Assembly (NCBI GenBank): GCA_025201375.1
Contig: JAIWZP010000029.1
Location: 124,001 to 188,000, forward strand
Direction: 5' to 3'
Length of the DNA stretch: 64,000 nucleotides
Source: Gongronella butleri
Lineage: Eukaryota > Mucoromycota > Mucoromycetes > Mucorales > Cunninghamellaceae
Shown one piece after another: positions 48,635 to 59,577 of this stretch (positions are counted from its first letter, which is position 1; every line of letters begins with the position of its first letter). The notes under the pieces were generated by a model that saw nothing but the letters and a program-made list of their open reading frames with translations, was not told the origin of the DNA and made no database searches. The translations under genes and the position numbers were made by a program.

Positions 48635-49945
48635 TCAATTACTCTTTTTTTCAGTGATGGAAGAAAAGGAAGGAATGGAGGGGACGGAGGGCGTTAATGG
48701 CGTGGAAGTAACATAATTCTCGCTTGTGACCTTTTCGAGATAGTCAAACATGGACGATGTATGGACGACGCCGATGGATTCGAGCACACACATGGATTTC
48801 TGGGCGACCGTGTTGCTCTGGACATTGCCGCGCAGGGTGCGGACGGCAGTGGCCCAGCGCTTGCGGTGCAATGGCTTGAGCCATGGCACTTCCTTTGTCG
48901 ATGCAGGATCGGGCTCCTTTTGGTTTGAAAATGAGACGCGAACGGACGCGGTATCTGTGGAGGCGGGATCGATGCAGTCTGCAAGGAAATCCAGCAGGCT
49001 GATGAGCAGATGTGCAAGGAATTCGACAAGATAACGCTGGCCTTGAAACAAAGTCTGCAGCACAGAGAACCAGCTCTGCACAATGACGGTCAATATCCAT
49101 TTTCCGAGGAACAGCAGGCCATACGGCTTGACGGGCGGCGATGCCCACTTGGCCATGAGGGCCGCCACGGCGATGGCCGGCAACGATGGCAATTTTTGAT
49201 GATTGTGTGCATTCAATGTGGGGTCGAGCGTCGGGCGAACCACGAGCAATTGCATCGATTGTTGTCGTAAATGGTCATCCACGTGCATCTGAGGTCCATA
49301 CGACCGCCGCCGTGGATGCGTCACCATGGTCACGCTGATCCAATCGTAAACACCGTCTTGATGTGGACTCCACCGCAATTGAAGCACCTGGTACGTCATG
49401 CCTTGGTTGTCATGATTGGCCCACGCGTCACGTAGCCGTCCTTGGTCGTCGGCGTGAATCAAGGACAAAAAGGCGCGTCGGGGAGCACGACGCCGCCGAC
49501 GCGTGCGCGGTGATGCCGCCTCGTCGACTTCCTCGTCGTCCATGCCTTCTGCAGGAATCAGAGCATGCCGATAGTCGCCTGTCGTGTATTCAATGCACCG
49601 GTACGCGTCCAATCGCACCACCGTCATGTTGAAAGGCGGCAAAAGATCAAAAAGCGCGTACGACACAGGCTCAAGCGTCCACAATTCAACCCCTAATTGC
49701 GCATCCAGATGAATGCACACATCCAGGCTAATTTGGCTTTGCGACGACTCGTGACGAATGATGTAACGATGATCCGTAATCGCAAGAAACGGCAATGTGC
49801 TTATAGAGTGCCCGATCAGCTGCGTGGGAAGGTACCCGAGAAGATCGCAAATATCCTTGGTCACGAGCAGAATCTTGTGCGTCTTGGGATCAACCACAAA
49901 CAACGACGACGACCGCTGAGGACACGTGTCAAACGTATGCGACAT
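48635..49945 (-). CDS. PAS-domain protein with C-terminal hydrophobic helices
   Basis: A single exon of 436 aa, unlike its multi-exon neighbours. The start at 49945 gives MSHTFDTCPQRSSSLFVVDPKT. An upstream extension to 50014 is only a hydrophobic run before it. A PAS fold opens the protein (SLFVVDPKTHKILLVTKDICDLLGYLPTQLIGHSI). A second PAS-like segment may occupy about 100-215 (VRLDAYRCIEYTTGD...HADDQGRLRDAW...QVLQLRWS). Basic and acidic runs lie between. Residues about 285-345 are hydrophobic (LLFLGKWILTVIVQSWFSVLQTLF, FLAHLLISLLDFLADC) and could associate with membrane. No kinase or DNA-binding domain is seen. Ligand and role are unknown. Confidence 0.75.
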   Translation of the reverse strand: MSHTFDTCPQRSSSLFVVDPKTHKILLVTKDICDLLGYLPTQLIGHSISTLPFLAITDHRYIIRHESSQSQISLDVCIHLDAQLGVELWTLEPVSYALFDLLPPFNMTVVRLDAYRCIEYTTGDYRHALIPAEGMDDEEVDEAASPRTRRRRRAPRRAFLSLIHADDQGRLRDAWANHDNQGMTYQVLQLRWSPHQDGVYDWISVTMVTHPRRRSYGPQMHVDDHLRQQSMQLLVVRPTLDPTLNAHNHQKLPSLPAIAVAALMAKWASPPVKPYGLLFLGKWILTVIVQSWFSVLQTLFQGQRYLVEFLAHLLISLLDFLADCIDPASTDTASVRVSFSNQKEPDPASTKEVPWLKPLHRKRWATAVRTLRGNVQSNTVAQKSMCVLESIGVVHTSSMFDYLEKVTSENYVTSTPLTPSVPSIPSFSSITEKKSN

Positions 49946-50287
49946 AAGTTTTTTAAAAAAAAAATAAGACAAGAAAAAGGGGGTAAAAAGTAATAATAAA
50001 GGAACAAGAAACAAAAAAGAGAATGAGAAAAAAAGACAGAGTCTTGGGAAAAGACATTAGGCAGGCTATGATATTGCTCCGCCGCGCTCATTGGTTCCCG
50101 CCCTGAAAAGCGAATGTCAGCGGGGTCCAGGCAAGCCGTCTCTTTTTGCCTTGCTTTTCTTGTGTCACCTCGGCCCTGGTTGTCAAATCGCTTGGCTCTT
50201 TTTTTTTTTCTTTACAATTCATGATTTTTTTTATTGTACATGACAACAATGCGAGAAAACAAAAAGGGAGAGAAATGGCGAGGTGGT

Positions 50288-52123
50288 TTATTTGATGCCG
50301 CCGCCCTGGACGGTGGCAACCTCGGCCTTGATGGGCTCGCCGGATGCGGTCTTGATGAGGAAGGGCATGTCCTGGAAATAGGCGATCTTGTCGTCCTTTG
50401 TCTTGAAATCGGGCTGCACCGTCTCCCAGTACTTTTTCTTGGGGTTCAGCACCTTCTCGGGCTCGCCCACCTGACCCTCAAAGTACACACGGTCGCCAGG
50501 CTTCACCTTGGACGTGTCCACAGGCTTCAACAGCTCCACAGCGCTACCGTCAGGAGCCGTCGCGCACAACACCATGCCATTAGACTTGACACCGCGCATG
50601 CTCGCAGGCTTAAGATTGCACAGCACAAGCACCCAGCGTTCCTGATGAAGAAAAACAAGAAAGAAAAATCAGTCGCGTGGCTCAATGGCACCGCACGCAC
50701 AACGAATTGTCTTTTTCGACTTATTACCTGCATTTCCTCCAAAGGATACCACTTGACAAGGCCAGACACAATGGTGCGAGGGCCCTCGGCATCACCAACG
50801 TCAATCTCCTCCACGTACAGCGAATCGGCACCCTCGTGCTTCTTGCACGTGCGAATGAAACCAACACGGATATCCAGACGCGTCACGGTCGGCTGCTCGG
50901 GCTCGGCAGGGGCTAAAAAGAGGAATGAAGCGCGTGAGCTTCCACCTTTGCAACGCGCATGGAACGTAAATGGAATCGCGTCGCGACGCGACACGCTAAA
51001 ATACCGCTCAATATGCTTACCGGCAGGCTTCTTCTCCTTCTTTTCCTTCTTCTCCTTCTTGTCCTTCTTCTTGCCATCCTTGGCAGCAGCGTCGCCACCA
51101 GCGGCCGCAGCAGCAGGGGCAGGGGCAGCTTCCTTCTTGCTTTCCTTCTTGCCTTCCTTCTTGTCGTCCTTTTTGGCATCCTTGGCGTCCTTCTTCTTAT
51201 CGTCCTTTTTCTACAGATTACAATGGCACACGTATGAGCAGGGAGCGTGAAAATGCGTCAAAAAAAAAAAAACGAAGCTCTTACAGCGACAGCGGGCTCA
51301 GGCACGTCATCCAAGTTGATGGAAAAGAGAGCAAAGTCGCTCTCCAAGCCGCCCTTGACAACAACCAGCTGCTGGATCAGGTCAAACCAACGCATAACAT
51401 TGGGCACGCTGTCCACGTTCATGTTGCGCTAGAGGTTTAAAAAAAAGCGAGAGACGCTCGATCAGACGCGCAAATTCATCGATTTTCGATGTTTATGGTT
51501 TCGTTACCGTGTACGCATGGAGAATGCCAAAGAGCTCCACATCCACAATGGTCAGACGGTTGCCGACAATGAATGTCGATGTGTTCAGGTGCGTGTTCAG
51601 CTTGCCCTAAAGAGAAATGGTGTCAATGCATCCCATTTGTCGCCGTGACGCGTCCAATTTTACCTGCATGTTCGTCAACACATCCTTCTTGGCCGCAGCG
51701 CGGAGCGTCGCGGCAAACGACAGCCAGTCCTCAATCTGAAAAAAAGAAAGATGAAACAAGAGCAAGGGTGAGCAGCTTTGCGCGTTTTTTTTTTTTAATC
51801 CAATGCGCCGCCTACCTGAGCCTGCTCCTCGGCGGATTGACCCAGCAGATCCGACTTGGCCTGCGTCGCAAGGTAGTTGATAATGGTCGCAGCCGTGTCG
51901 ATACGCTGACCGTCCACCTAGGCGAAAGAACAGAAAAACAGCGTGAGGCCGCTGTCAAACGACACCTTTTTTTTCCCCAAATCAGGGGAGGCTGGTTTTT
52001 TTTTTTTTTTACCTCCAAGACCAGCTCCTTGCCGGTCTCGACGGGCACAGCCGACTTGGTGTACTTGTGCACAAGCAAGATATCCTTGCAGCTCTTATCG
52101 TTCAAATGCAACGTCGCGGACAT
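50288..52123 (-). CDS. arc1: Arc1-type aminoacyl-tRNA synthetase cofactor / tRNA-binding protein
   Basis: Eight exons join to 418 aa: 52013-52123, 51816-51917, 51664-51735, 51508-51606, 51285-51428, 51021-51210, 50728-50912 and 50288-50641. Residues 1-176 form a GST-like N domain ([35 protein letters not shown]), which in yeast Arc1 binds Met- and Glu-tRNA synthetases. Residues 177-240 are a Lys-rich, Ala-rich linker for tRNA binding. From 241 on is the EMAPII-like tRNA-binding OB domain ([58 protein letters not shown]) with its C-terminal extension. Most introns lie in phase 0. It raises tRNA capture by its partner synthetases in the cytosol. Confidence 0.94.
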
Positions 52124-52746
52124 GGTCGAAAAAAAAGAAAATGAGAATGAGGAAAGAAGAAAAATGAAAAAAACTGGGGCGCAAAAAGACGGTCGTGCTT
52201 TCATTTGGCGTCGAGGCTTGAGGTGGCAGGCAAGCCACTTTTTCCCGCCCCGCCCAGCTCATGCCCAGATCCCGCACCTCGTTGCTACGCCGCCCAAATG
52301 ACACATTGTGACATTTTTACGCGTCCCCCTTCTTTGTTCGCCAGCCCAAAGACCTGCTGACGCCTTGATGCTAAAAAAAAAAAAAAAAAATGTCGCTGCA
52401 ACGAATTGGGCCAATTGGCCATTTTTTGCTCGCATCTTGTCTCAAATCAGACGCAGAGACTTCAAACTATGCATCTTCCTTCCTACATCCACAAGCGCAG
52501 ATATTTCAACTTTGACAGAGATCCAAGCACTATAGCACCAAGAAGCGCGAGTTGGCTTGCTTTGGCCACTTTTAAACGGTGCTTAAGACTGTTTGATTAA
52601 ATGTAGGCCAAAGTATAAATGAATTGCTGAGTACATGAATGTTGAGTAAATTGTGATTAGCGCTATTTGATCGTTTTTCGGCAGTATAAAAGCGATTTCC
52701 CGAGCAAAAAAAAAAAAAAAAGCTTTCTGAATCCATCATCCTACGC

Positions 52747-52920
52747 TTTCTCGTTCAAATTAGTCCACTCTTCTTGTACAGTAGCACTGTGGCCACAAGA
52801 TGGCTCGCAATAACAATGTTCAAATATGATATCGCGGATTTGCCACGGGGTACAGTCGAGGGTTTGAAAATTGTAAAAACCTAAATTTCGCACTGAAATA
52901 AAGGGCATCACACGCATCAG
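52747..52920. repeat. diverged repeat R2, copy 2
   Basis: Counterpart of 34818-35000, with the shared CTCGTTCAAAT and CAGTCGAGG landmarks in the same order. Confidence 0.45.
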
Positions 52921-53371
52921 CCTCATTTATCCTAGTAAGAACATTGGTCTCCCTTTAGCATTTTTGGTTTTTTATAAAACTGAATTAGAGAGTGCAGAGT
53001 GGTTTGGCCATTGGGCTGGAACTCGTCAAACTTTTGTTACTGTATCATATGGCACATATCATATCTGGCTTTTCCGAGTGCCTGAATCATTAAAATAATT
53101 CAAAGGTTTATGATACAGTTTCAGGCTGTTGCCCAGATCGCCAGATTCCAGATGATTCCAAAATATCGTTATTATTTTCTCAAGTTCAGTGCCGAGTCTC
53201 GAATTTTTTCGTGGATCGCCGTGAAAATGGCACCGAGCGAAAGAGATGCATTCGGGTGTCATTTCCTGATTGTTTGCTTGCCCGATGGATGAACTTTGCC
53301 CGCTTGCAAAAGTCGATCAAGCATTACAGTAGATCAATTTTCAAACTTGCTTTTCTTGACAACTGGAAAAA

Positions 53372-53543
53372 TAACCAACGATGCTTTTAACATGTCAAAT
53401 GCTGCTGCTGAATCTACACCGAACAAAACAAGTTTCACGGCGATCTGATCAAAACTGGCCGAGGAAATATACTTTTTCAACAAAAAATTCAATGGCGATT
53501 TGCTCGACAACTGTCTAGTCAAACCCCGATTTTTATGTTATAT
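53372..53543. repeat. dispersed repeat R1, copy C, left part
   Basis: Matches the left part of copy A (TGCTTTTAAC, ACTTTTTCA.CAAAA, GCGATTTGCTCGACAAC, GATTTTTAT). It stops exactly at the TTAA of the piggyBac element and resumes after the second TTAA at 56048. Confidence 0.75.
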
Positions 53544-56047
53544 TTAACAAGTACATATTTGGTCGGCCCTTTTGGGCCGATTATAAAAAGTGATGTTTTT
53601 CGAAGTCAGAGACTCGGGCCAAGTCCGGGAGACCGCCAGTGTGTTCCTGAGAATCCCGTTGTTTATTTCAGCTGTCGCGCTTTTTTACTGCTTTTCTTTT
53701 TTTTTTTTTATTCAAGATCAAAAATCGTGCATCTTTTGCTTCTCAACAACGCCATGCCTCCCGTGAATCCTAAGCTTGCGGCTAATGTTCGCATTTCTGT
53801 CCACAAACGGTTTATAAAAGACAGCGACCTTTTGAAGGAGTTGAAGGCGCGCTTCGACTGGACGCCGTCCAACCTTTCTTTTCCTGGGCGAACAGTTTCT
53901 AGCCGCCCACATGGGCCAAAGTCGACGATGTATGGCGTGGTGCTTGACGATGCACCCGACTTCCCGTTGAATTTGACAGGCGGGTGTCTCAAGTACCAGG
54001 GCCCCCTCGACGACGCGTCCGACGACTCTGAAGAGGACGCGAGTCCTGTTGAAGACGCGTCTGACGCAGAGGACACGGTGGACCAGCTTGAAAACGCGGA
54101 AGAAAGTGAGGAAGAACTTGATTTGACGCGTGACATTCCGGCAGAAGACGACAACGATGGATGGATTTGGGAGGATACGCTCATCGACTCGCGTCTGAGC
54201 AACCCTGACGCGTTTCAACGTATGAAATCAACCTTCAACATGCCTAACCATCGGCACGCGCAGCCATTCGAGTATTTTTTATACTTTTTGCCGCAGCAAT
54301 ATTTTACGCGCATCTTGGAGAGCACGAACGAAGTTGCACGTGAAAGCGACCCTGGATGGAGGGACATCTCATTTTCAGAGTATCTCATGTGGATTGCGCT
54401 CGTTTCTGTCATGGTTGTTGTGGGACACATCGATAAAAAGGCGTATTGGAAGGCTGGCAAATCGCATTTTTCTGTGAACGTCGATTTCAATCAGTACATG
54501 TCGATGACGCGATTTTTCGACATCATGCGCTTGCATACCATTGAAAAACCTTCCTTGCAGCGTCGGCGCGAGGACGCACTGTACCAAATTCGAGGTCTGC
54601 TAGCTTCCTTCAATGTTCAACTTGCAAATGCATTAGTTCCATCCAAATACCTGGTTGTGGACGAGTCCATGAACCAATGGTACGGCAAAGACGTGCCCAA
54701 TATGAAGAAGGTCCCCCCGCGAAAACCTCATTCAATTGGGCAAGAGTTTAAAACGCTCGGAGATCACCATACCAAATGCATTTTGCAGCTCGACCCCGAC
54801 TGTGACAACTTTCAAAAGGAATTTGATGCTGAGTATGGCCTGCGCACCACTGTGGCCACTGTTAAAAGATTGGTGAAGCCATGGTTCCATAGTGGTCGCA
54901 CTGTGATTGCCGACTCGTGGTTTGGAGGCATTAAGATGGTGGACATGCTGAAGTCAGTGGGCTTGTACGCAATCATGATGATTGTCAAGCGACGAGGGTG
55001 GCCACGCGGCTTGCCGCGATCGCCATCTCTCGTCACCAATCTTGGCCAAGAATACGGCAGCCATTCGACCGCGCACAAGATCACTGACGCGGGCAATCGC
55101 GTTTTTGCGTGTTCCTACAGGGACATGAAGACCAAAGCATTGGTGGCAACGTGTGGCACGACAGCGCGCACCGGCAAACGCTCGTTTTATGAGCGCGGAC
55201 GTCTCATTGAGATCGAACGACCTGCTGTCTTTTCCGAATATGCGGATCACATGAACGCCGTTGACGTCGCAAACAATCGACGCGATAACATGCGTTCTTA
55301 TCACGACGTGATTACGACAAAGCGTTGGGAGATGCGATTCTTGGCCTTTGTGTTTGCAATTGCTGAAGCGAATGCCTTTAGTTGCTACAAGGAATTCGCT
55401 GAAGGCGGTGACAAGATGATGCATGGTGAGTTCAAGGACAAGATGGCTTACCAATTGCTGCGCCATTGCGAAGGTCTCCATCATGATGAGGTCGAGTCCA
55501 CGGCGCAAGGCCTTTTTGGCAGCAATGGGATTACGCCTAGGCGTACCATGCACACTTTTCAGCCCATGAAAGCCAATGGAAACAAGAGGCGTCGCTTGGC
55601 TTGTCGATCATGCCATGAAAATGGCAAGCGTGGAACACGTGTCCAACACTGCTGCAGTTGTAACCCCGACAAACCTTTGTGCAAAGATTGCCATCAACTC
55701 CACGCGATTCAAGTTGCCATTGAGCGTTTCCAATGATCTGAAATAATTCTCTAGCTCTTTCTCTATCGTTTTATGTCTTTATTTTTTTTTGATTTTTCAA
55801 GCTTCTACAGCCAAATAAAGAATCGGCCCTTTTGGGCCGATCAATTTTAGTCCCAAACCCGGAATTTCTTAACCCACCCCAGCCCACACACATTTGATCC
55901 AGTGCGCTCGACATTTATTATGGACAAAGATGAGATATAAAGGTATGTTTCCTGAAAAAATGAGCGAAAACCATTTATTTCAATGTTCTTGTACAAGCGT
56001 TGACAGGTCGGCCCAAATGGGCCGATTTCCAAATATGTACTTGTTAA
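53544..56047 (+). mobile_element. complete piggyBac transposon with TTAA target duplication
   Basis: Bounded by TTAA at 53544-53547 and 56044-56047, the piggyBac target duplication. The 15-bp tips are perfect inverted repeats: CAAGTACATATTTGG (53548-53562) and its complement (56029-56043). Just inside each end is a 7-bp inverted stem: TCGGCCCTTTTGGGCCGA at 53563-53580 and TCGGCCCAAATGGGCCGA at 56008-56025. A third copy of this stem lies at 55823-55840. The element of 2496 bp between the duplications holds one intact transposase gene, and the flanks join into one R1 repeat. The tips do not begin with the CCC of classic piggyBac. Confidence 0.93.
53754..55736 (+). CDS. piggyBac-family transposase, intact
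   Basis: 660 aa from the ATG at 53754, chosen because the upstream in-frame part is T-run leader sequence inside the terminal region. An acidic N-terminal domain (about 85-140) precedes the transposase core. The three catalytic Asp expected for this family can be placed at VVDESMNQWYG (D303), VIADSWFGG (D387) and HMNAVDVANNRRD (D504). A C-terminal Cys-rich zinc ribbon (CRSCHENGKRGTRVQHCCSC to CKDCH, about 620-650) fits the domain that recognises the inverted repeats. There is no stop or frameshift, so the protein may be active. The reading frame ends about 300 bases before the right TTAA. Confidence 0.93.
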   Translation: MPPVNPKLAANVRISVHKRFIKDSDLLKELKARFDWTPSNLSFPGRTVSSRPHGPKSTMYGVVLDDAPDFPLNLTGGCLKYQGPLDDASDDSEEDASPVEDASDAEDTVDQLENAEESEEELDLTRDIPAEDDNDGWIWEDTLIDSRLSNPDAFQRMKSTFNMPNHRHAQPFEYFLYFLPQQYFTRILESTNEVARESDPGWRDISFSEYLMWIALVSVMVVVGHIDKKAYWKAGKSHFSVNVDFNQYMSMTRFFDIMRLHTIEKPSLQRRREDALYQIRGLLASFNVQLANALVPSKYLVVDESMNQWYGKDVPNMKKVPPRKPHSIGQEFKTLGDHHTKCILQLDPDCDNFQKEFDAEYGLRTTVATVKRLVKPWFHSGRTVIADSWFGGIKMVDMLKSVGLYAIMMIVKRRGWPRGLPRSPSLVTNLGQEYGSHSTAHKITDAGNRVFACSYRDMKTKALVATCGTTARTGKRSFYERGRLIEIERPAVFSEYADHMNAVDVANNRRDNMRSYHDVITTKRWEMRFLAFVFAIAEANAFSCYKEFAEGGDKMMHGEFKDKMAYQLLRHCEGLHHDEVESTAQGLFGSNGITPRRTMHTFQPMKANGNKRRRLACRSCHENGKRGTRVQHCCSCNPDKPLCKDCHQLHAIQVAIERFQ

Positions 56048-58400
56048 TAAAAAACGTGGGGGCAAAGCATCTAATAATGGGATGTCTTGCGGGGCGCTAG
56101 CTTGTGTTTTAACTTTTTGCATCGGTCATATCACCAGCTTGCAGCCCATTCTACAGCGCACAAAAACCTGCAAAAAAATACAGTAAAAAAATCCACGCAA
56201 TTTACGTACGCACCTAAATTTGGAAATGTCAAACCTTAAATTTTTGCAAAAAAAAAAGCGCCAAAGTAGGCACTTTTTCTCGGTCGATCGCCGTTCATGC
56301 ATCACTCCTTGGGCGTTTTTCTTAAGGTCGAGCAACATGCCATTTTTTCTGCCAATAGCAAATTGTCGAAGTTACCTGTTTGGGATGCATTGATCACTCG
56401 GAGTTCGAATTTTCCCAAATTTAGCATTTTCTGAGATTGAAATATGTGACCCCTGAGTGACCCCTGAATTTTTCAAAAGTGGTCATAGCGCTTTGGGGGT
56501 TTAAGCTTTTTTGTTGCAAATTTTGCGCCGAATTCGATGCGGCTATTTTGAGCGGGGTCGACCATGCAGATGGCCAGATGAATGAAAAATAGGTCAAATA
56601 GACAGTTTTTAGCTTGTCCCAAAAAATCGGGCGGGTCCGCCTTGAGCACTGGGTCATTGTTTAAGCTGTGGAGCAGGTTTCATTGGCGGACAGGCAGGCT
56701 GTAAAAAAATTTCTGGAGGCACAGCAGGCTGCCAAAGTCAGAAAAACGCGTCTTCTGGTTTTTAAAAACTAAATGTGTCCGTTTTTGTGCAGCGTAGCGC
56801 GATGCTTCAGGCATTGAAGTGATGCAGCAGCACGCGGCGTCCGTTTCTAATGATTAAAATACTGTATGGGCTGATCGAATTTTTTGTCTGTGCGATACGT
56901 AATATCCAAAATACCAAAAAAAACGGATGGAAATCGTGCTTTTGTGCATTTTCTCGGGTATTTGCTGGCTGATGGTTTTTTTCAAAATGATGCAAGAAGC
57001 AGACAGCATGCGCCGCGCGGTTGTACAGCAGCAACTCTCTCACCGAATTTGAGAGGAATCAGCGACGTGAAACGAAAAGAGAGCATTTTTCCCGTACTCG
57101 GTCTCTGCTCTCCGGTTACCTTGAAACTCTGCTGCCGTGCTGCGTACCGCCCGTGCATGGAAGAACTCACCATGAAACTCCATTACCATTGCAGCAGGTG
57201 GCTGAAACAGTTGGTACAGTAAAAACAAAATGAAAGAGAAATTGAATACATTATTACAGTGATTCCTTTTTTTGACGCGCGCGTCTGTGTGTTCAGTGCT
57301 ACAGTACTGTACAGTATCATACATTATTGTATGAAATCGATTTAATTTGGAACGATACGTACCTTTCACCACCCAGAACGCAGCCCAATTTATCAGGCGC
57401 ATGTCAATTGTAAAGGACTCCACTCTCCTAACCCAGCATAAAAAAAGGCGTGGCAAGGCGCAAGCTCAATTCCATGTTTTTTTTCGCGGCTCTCTCTTTT
57501 TTTTTTCTCTGCCAAATCTTAAAGTCCAAAATATAAGCCGAGCTGCTACAAGAGCCATTTTTCAGGGTGACAACAGCTGAAGGCAAGGTCGAAAAGTGGT
57601 TAGGCGCGTCTCCTATCTTCGTTCTGCGCAATAAATGTGTCGTTGGCAGCAGCACCGCAAGTGTACATGATGTACAACCAATATGACAACATGGGCCACT
57701 CTGCGCAAATCCAAGCTTAGAGATGATTTATTAACGCAATATATTAAAAGAGGAGCAACAGGATCCGAGCGAGCCGAATCGAACTTACCGAGTGATTTGG
57801 CGAAACGCGCAAATCTGACGCTCCAACCAAAAAAAAAAAAAAAAAAACATAAAGCACATGCCGTTTTCTGAATTCATTTTCTGCCATGGCTTCATGTGGG
57901 TTACAATCGCAAGCTATGACTTCAGGGATTTTTTGCATGCCGCCTAGTCAGAGCGAATTGCTGGGAGGATGCACGAGAAAGACGTCATTGAGGCGACAAG
58001 CAGTAGCAGCTCGTCCAAAAATGGCATGATGGCGCGATATGTCATTTGAAACTCAAAAAGGAGCGCGCCCCTATTTTTTTACGCGCTCTTTGGTCAATGT
58101 GTGCTCCTCTTTCCGTACGAGGCACGCAGTGCCCGAGCAATTTATTATAAACGTATAAATATAGAAAGGAGGGAAGAATCACACAGTGTTCAAGGGGGGA
58201 GCAAAAAGGATATGGTGGGAAAAAGGAGACAAACAAGGGCAGAAAAGGCTAAGGAGGGAATGGAAGGAAGGATGGCTGCGAATGTTCATTTTGAAAGTTT
58301 TTTTGGGGGGGAGAAAGGGTAAACATTACTAGAACATGGAGAAAAAAAAGTAAAACGAGAGCGCAAGACAGAGGGGAAAAGAGGACGATGCTGTCTGATT
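55737..58400. other. transposon 3' end, dispersed repeat and intergenic DNA
   Basis: To 56047 it is the untranslated end of the piggyBac element. 56048-56755 is R1 copy C. The remainder (56756-58400) shows no supported gene. It has TACAGTA-type words at 57300-57330, an A-run at 57829-57847 and AG-rich sequence near 58170-58380 that is probably the 3' region of the next minus-strand gene. Confidence 0.5.
56048..56755. repeat. dispersed repeat R1, copy C, right part
   Basis: Continues copy A homology from the piggyBac insertion point: CAAAGCA...GGGATG.CTTGCGG, TTTTGCATC.GTCAT, CAGCGCACAAAAA.CTGC, to TTCTGGAGGCACAGCAGGC. Confidence 0.8.
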
Positions 58401-59577
58401 TTAGACCTGATCAAAGTAAGGTGAGCCCATGGGTCCACCATTCATCATGGGATCATAAGGGCCATTGGGGGGCATGGTAAAGTCCATGGGGCCCAAGAGT
58501 GGCATGTCCATGGGTTCCATGTCCATGGGATCAGCGCCCATGGGTGGCATCATCTGCTGCCCGTACATTTCGTCCATGTCACTGTCTGAGGGTGCAGAGC
58601 CTTGCTGACCATGGCCGGCGTTGGACGCGGTGCTGCTGGATTTGTCATCATCGGCCTTGTCAATACCAGCGGGCGTGCCGCCAGGTGGGGTAGGTGTGCT
58701 GCTCGTGCTAGACTTGTCATCATCTGGCTTACCAATGCCTGCAGGCGTGCCACCGGGCGGCGTGGCCATCGTCGAGCCGGACGACGAGCCGCCCTTGTTC
58801 TTGCCGTGGCTTTGGAGAAGACCAGTTGCAAGACCGTCCGCCAATGACTCGGTGTGGCTCACACCCGAATTGAGCGCCTTTTCAAGCTGCAAAAAAAAAA
58901 AAAAAAAAAAAAAGATGGGGAGAAGGAACGCGTCAATTGGAGAAAGTCTCTCATTTTTGTCATTGTTCTTTTGCATTTACGTCGCTAGTCAGAGAGTTTG
59001 CCTCCATTTGAGTCTTGAGGACGGTGCCTTGGAGCTGGTTGTCGCGCGCAACAATGGTACGACGGGCTTCCTTTGAATAATCGCGCTTGCGCTTCCTTGC
59101 CTCGTGGCCGCCGTCCATGTCCTCCTCCTCCAAGGGTGGCATCATGCCCATGCCGCCCATGCCGCCCATCATTGGGTTCATCCCCGAGCCTGCTTGGCCC
59201 ATGCCCGATTGAGCCGGTTGAGCAGCGCCGCCACTTTTCAGCAGCATGTCGAGAATCGAGCGCTTGTCCTGTTGAGACGTTGATTTGCCCGCAGGCACAT
59301 GCGCCATGGCGGCCTTGCCGTGCACCGCCGCCGATGGGAAGGTCGCAGGCATGCCATAGTGCGGCCCGCTCGCCGCTAATTCCTGCGCAGGCGATCGCTT
59401 CTTGAGGACGCCGGTAGTTCCAAGAACATTGGCCACCACAGGTTCGGTGACGCGCTGCACCACCTCGTCCACGTGCAGATTGCCGAGACTGTTGCTGCCC
59501 GAGGAGCCGTCGAGAATGGCATCCGCCATGCCGAGCATGAAAATAGCAGCACTGATCAAGATTAATCGAGGTTGCAT
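58401..59577 (-). CDS. secreted low-complexity Met/Pro/Gly-rich protein
   Basis: Two exons (58981-59577, 58401-58886) give 360 aa. It begins with a signal peptide (MQPRLILISAAIFMLGMADA). Then come a polar region with a dibasic LKKRS site, a Gly/Met-rich run (GMNPMMGGMGGMGMMPP), an acidic/basic stretch and a helical part (NQLQGTVLKTQMEANSLTSD). Exon 2 carries two near-identical repeats, TPPGGTPAGIGKPDDDKSS and TPPGGTPAGIDKADDDKSS, and ends Met/Pro/Gly/Asp-rich. No Cys pattern, enzyme motif or GPI tail is seen. It could be a wall or matrix protein. I do not recognise the family. Confidence 0.65.

Larger units (their letters stand above)
52124..53543. other. intergenic with repeats
   Basis: No gene is seen. 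From about 52620 it turns AT-rich and contains R2 copy 2 (52747-52920) and the 5' part of dispersed-repeat copy C (53372-53543), which is interrupted by the piggyBac element. Confidence 0.5.

Noticed and set aside
57760..57830. tRNA-like stretch (GTTCGATTC on the minus strand)
   Set aside because: The bases around it cannot form the T-stem and acceptor stem of a tRNA cloverleaf.
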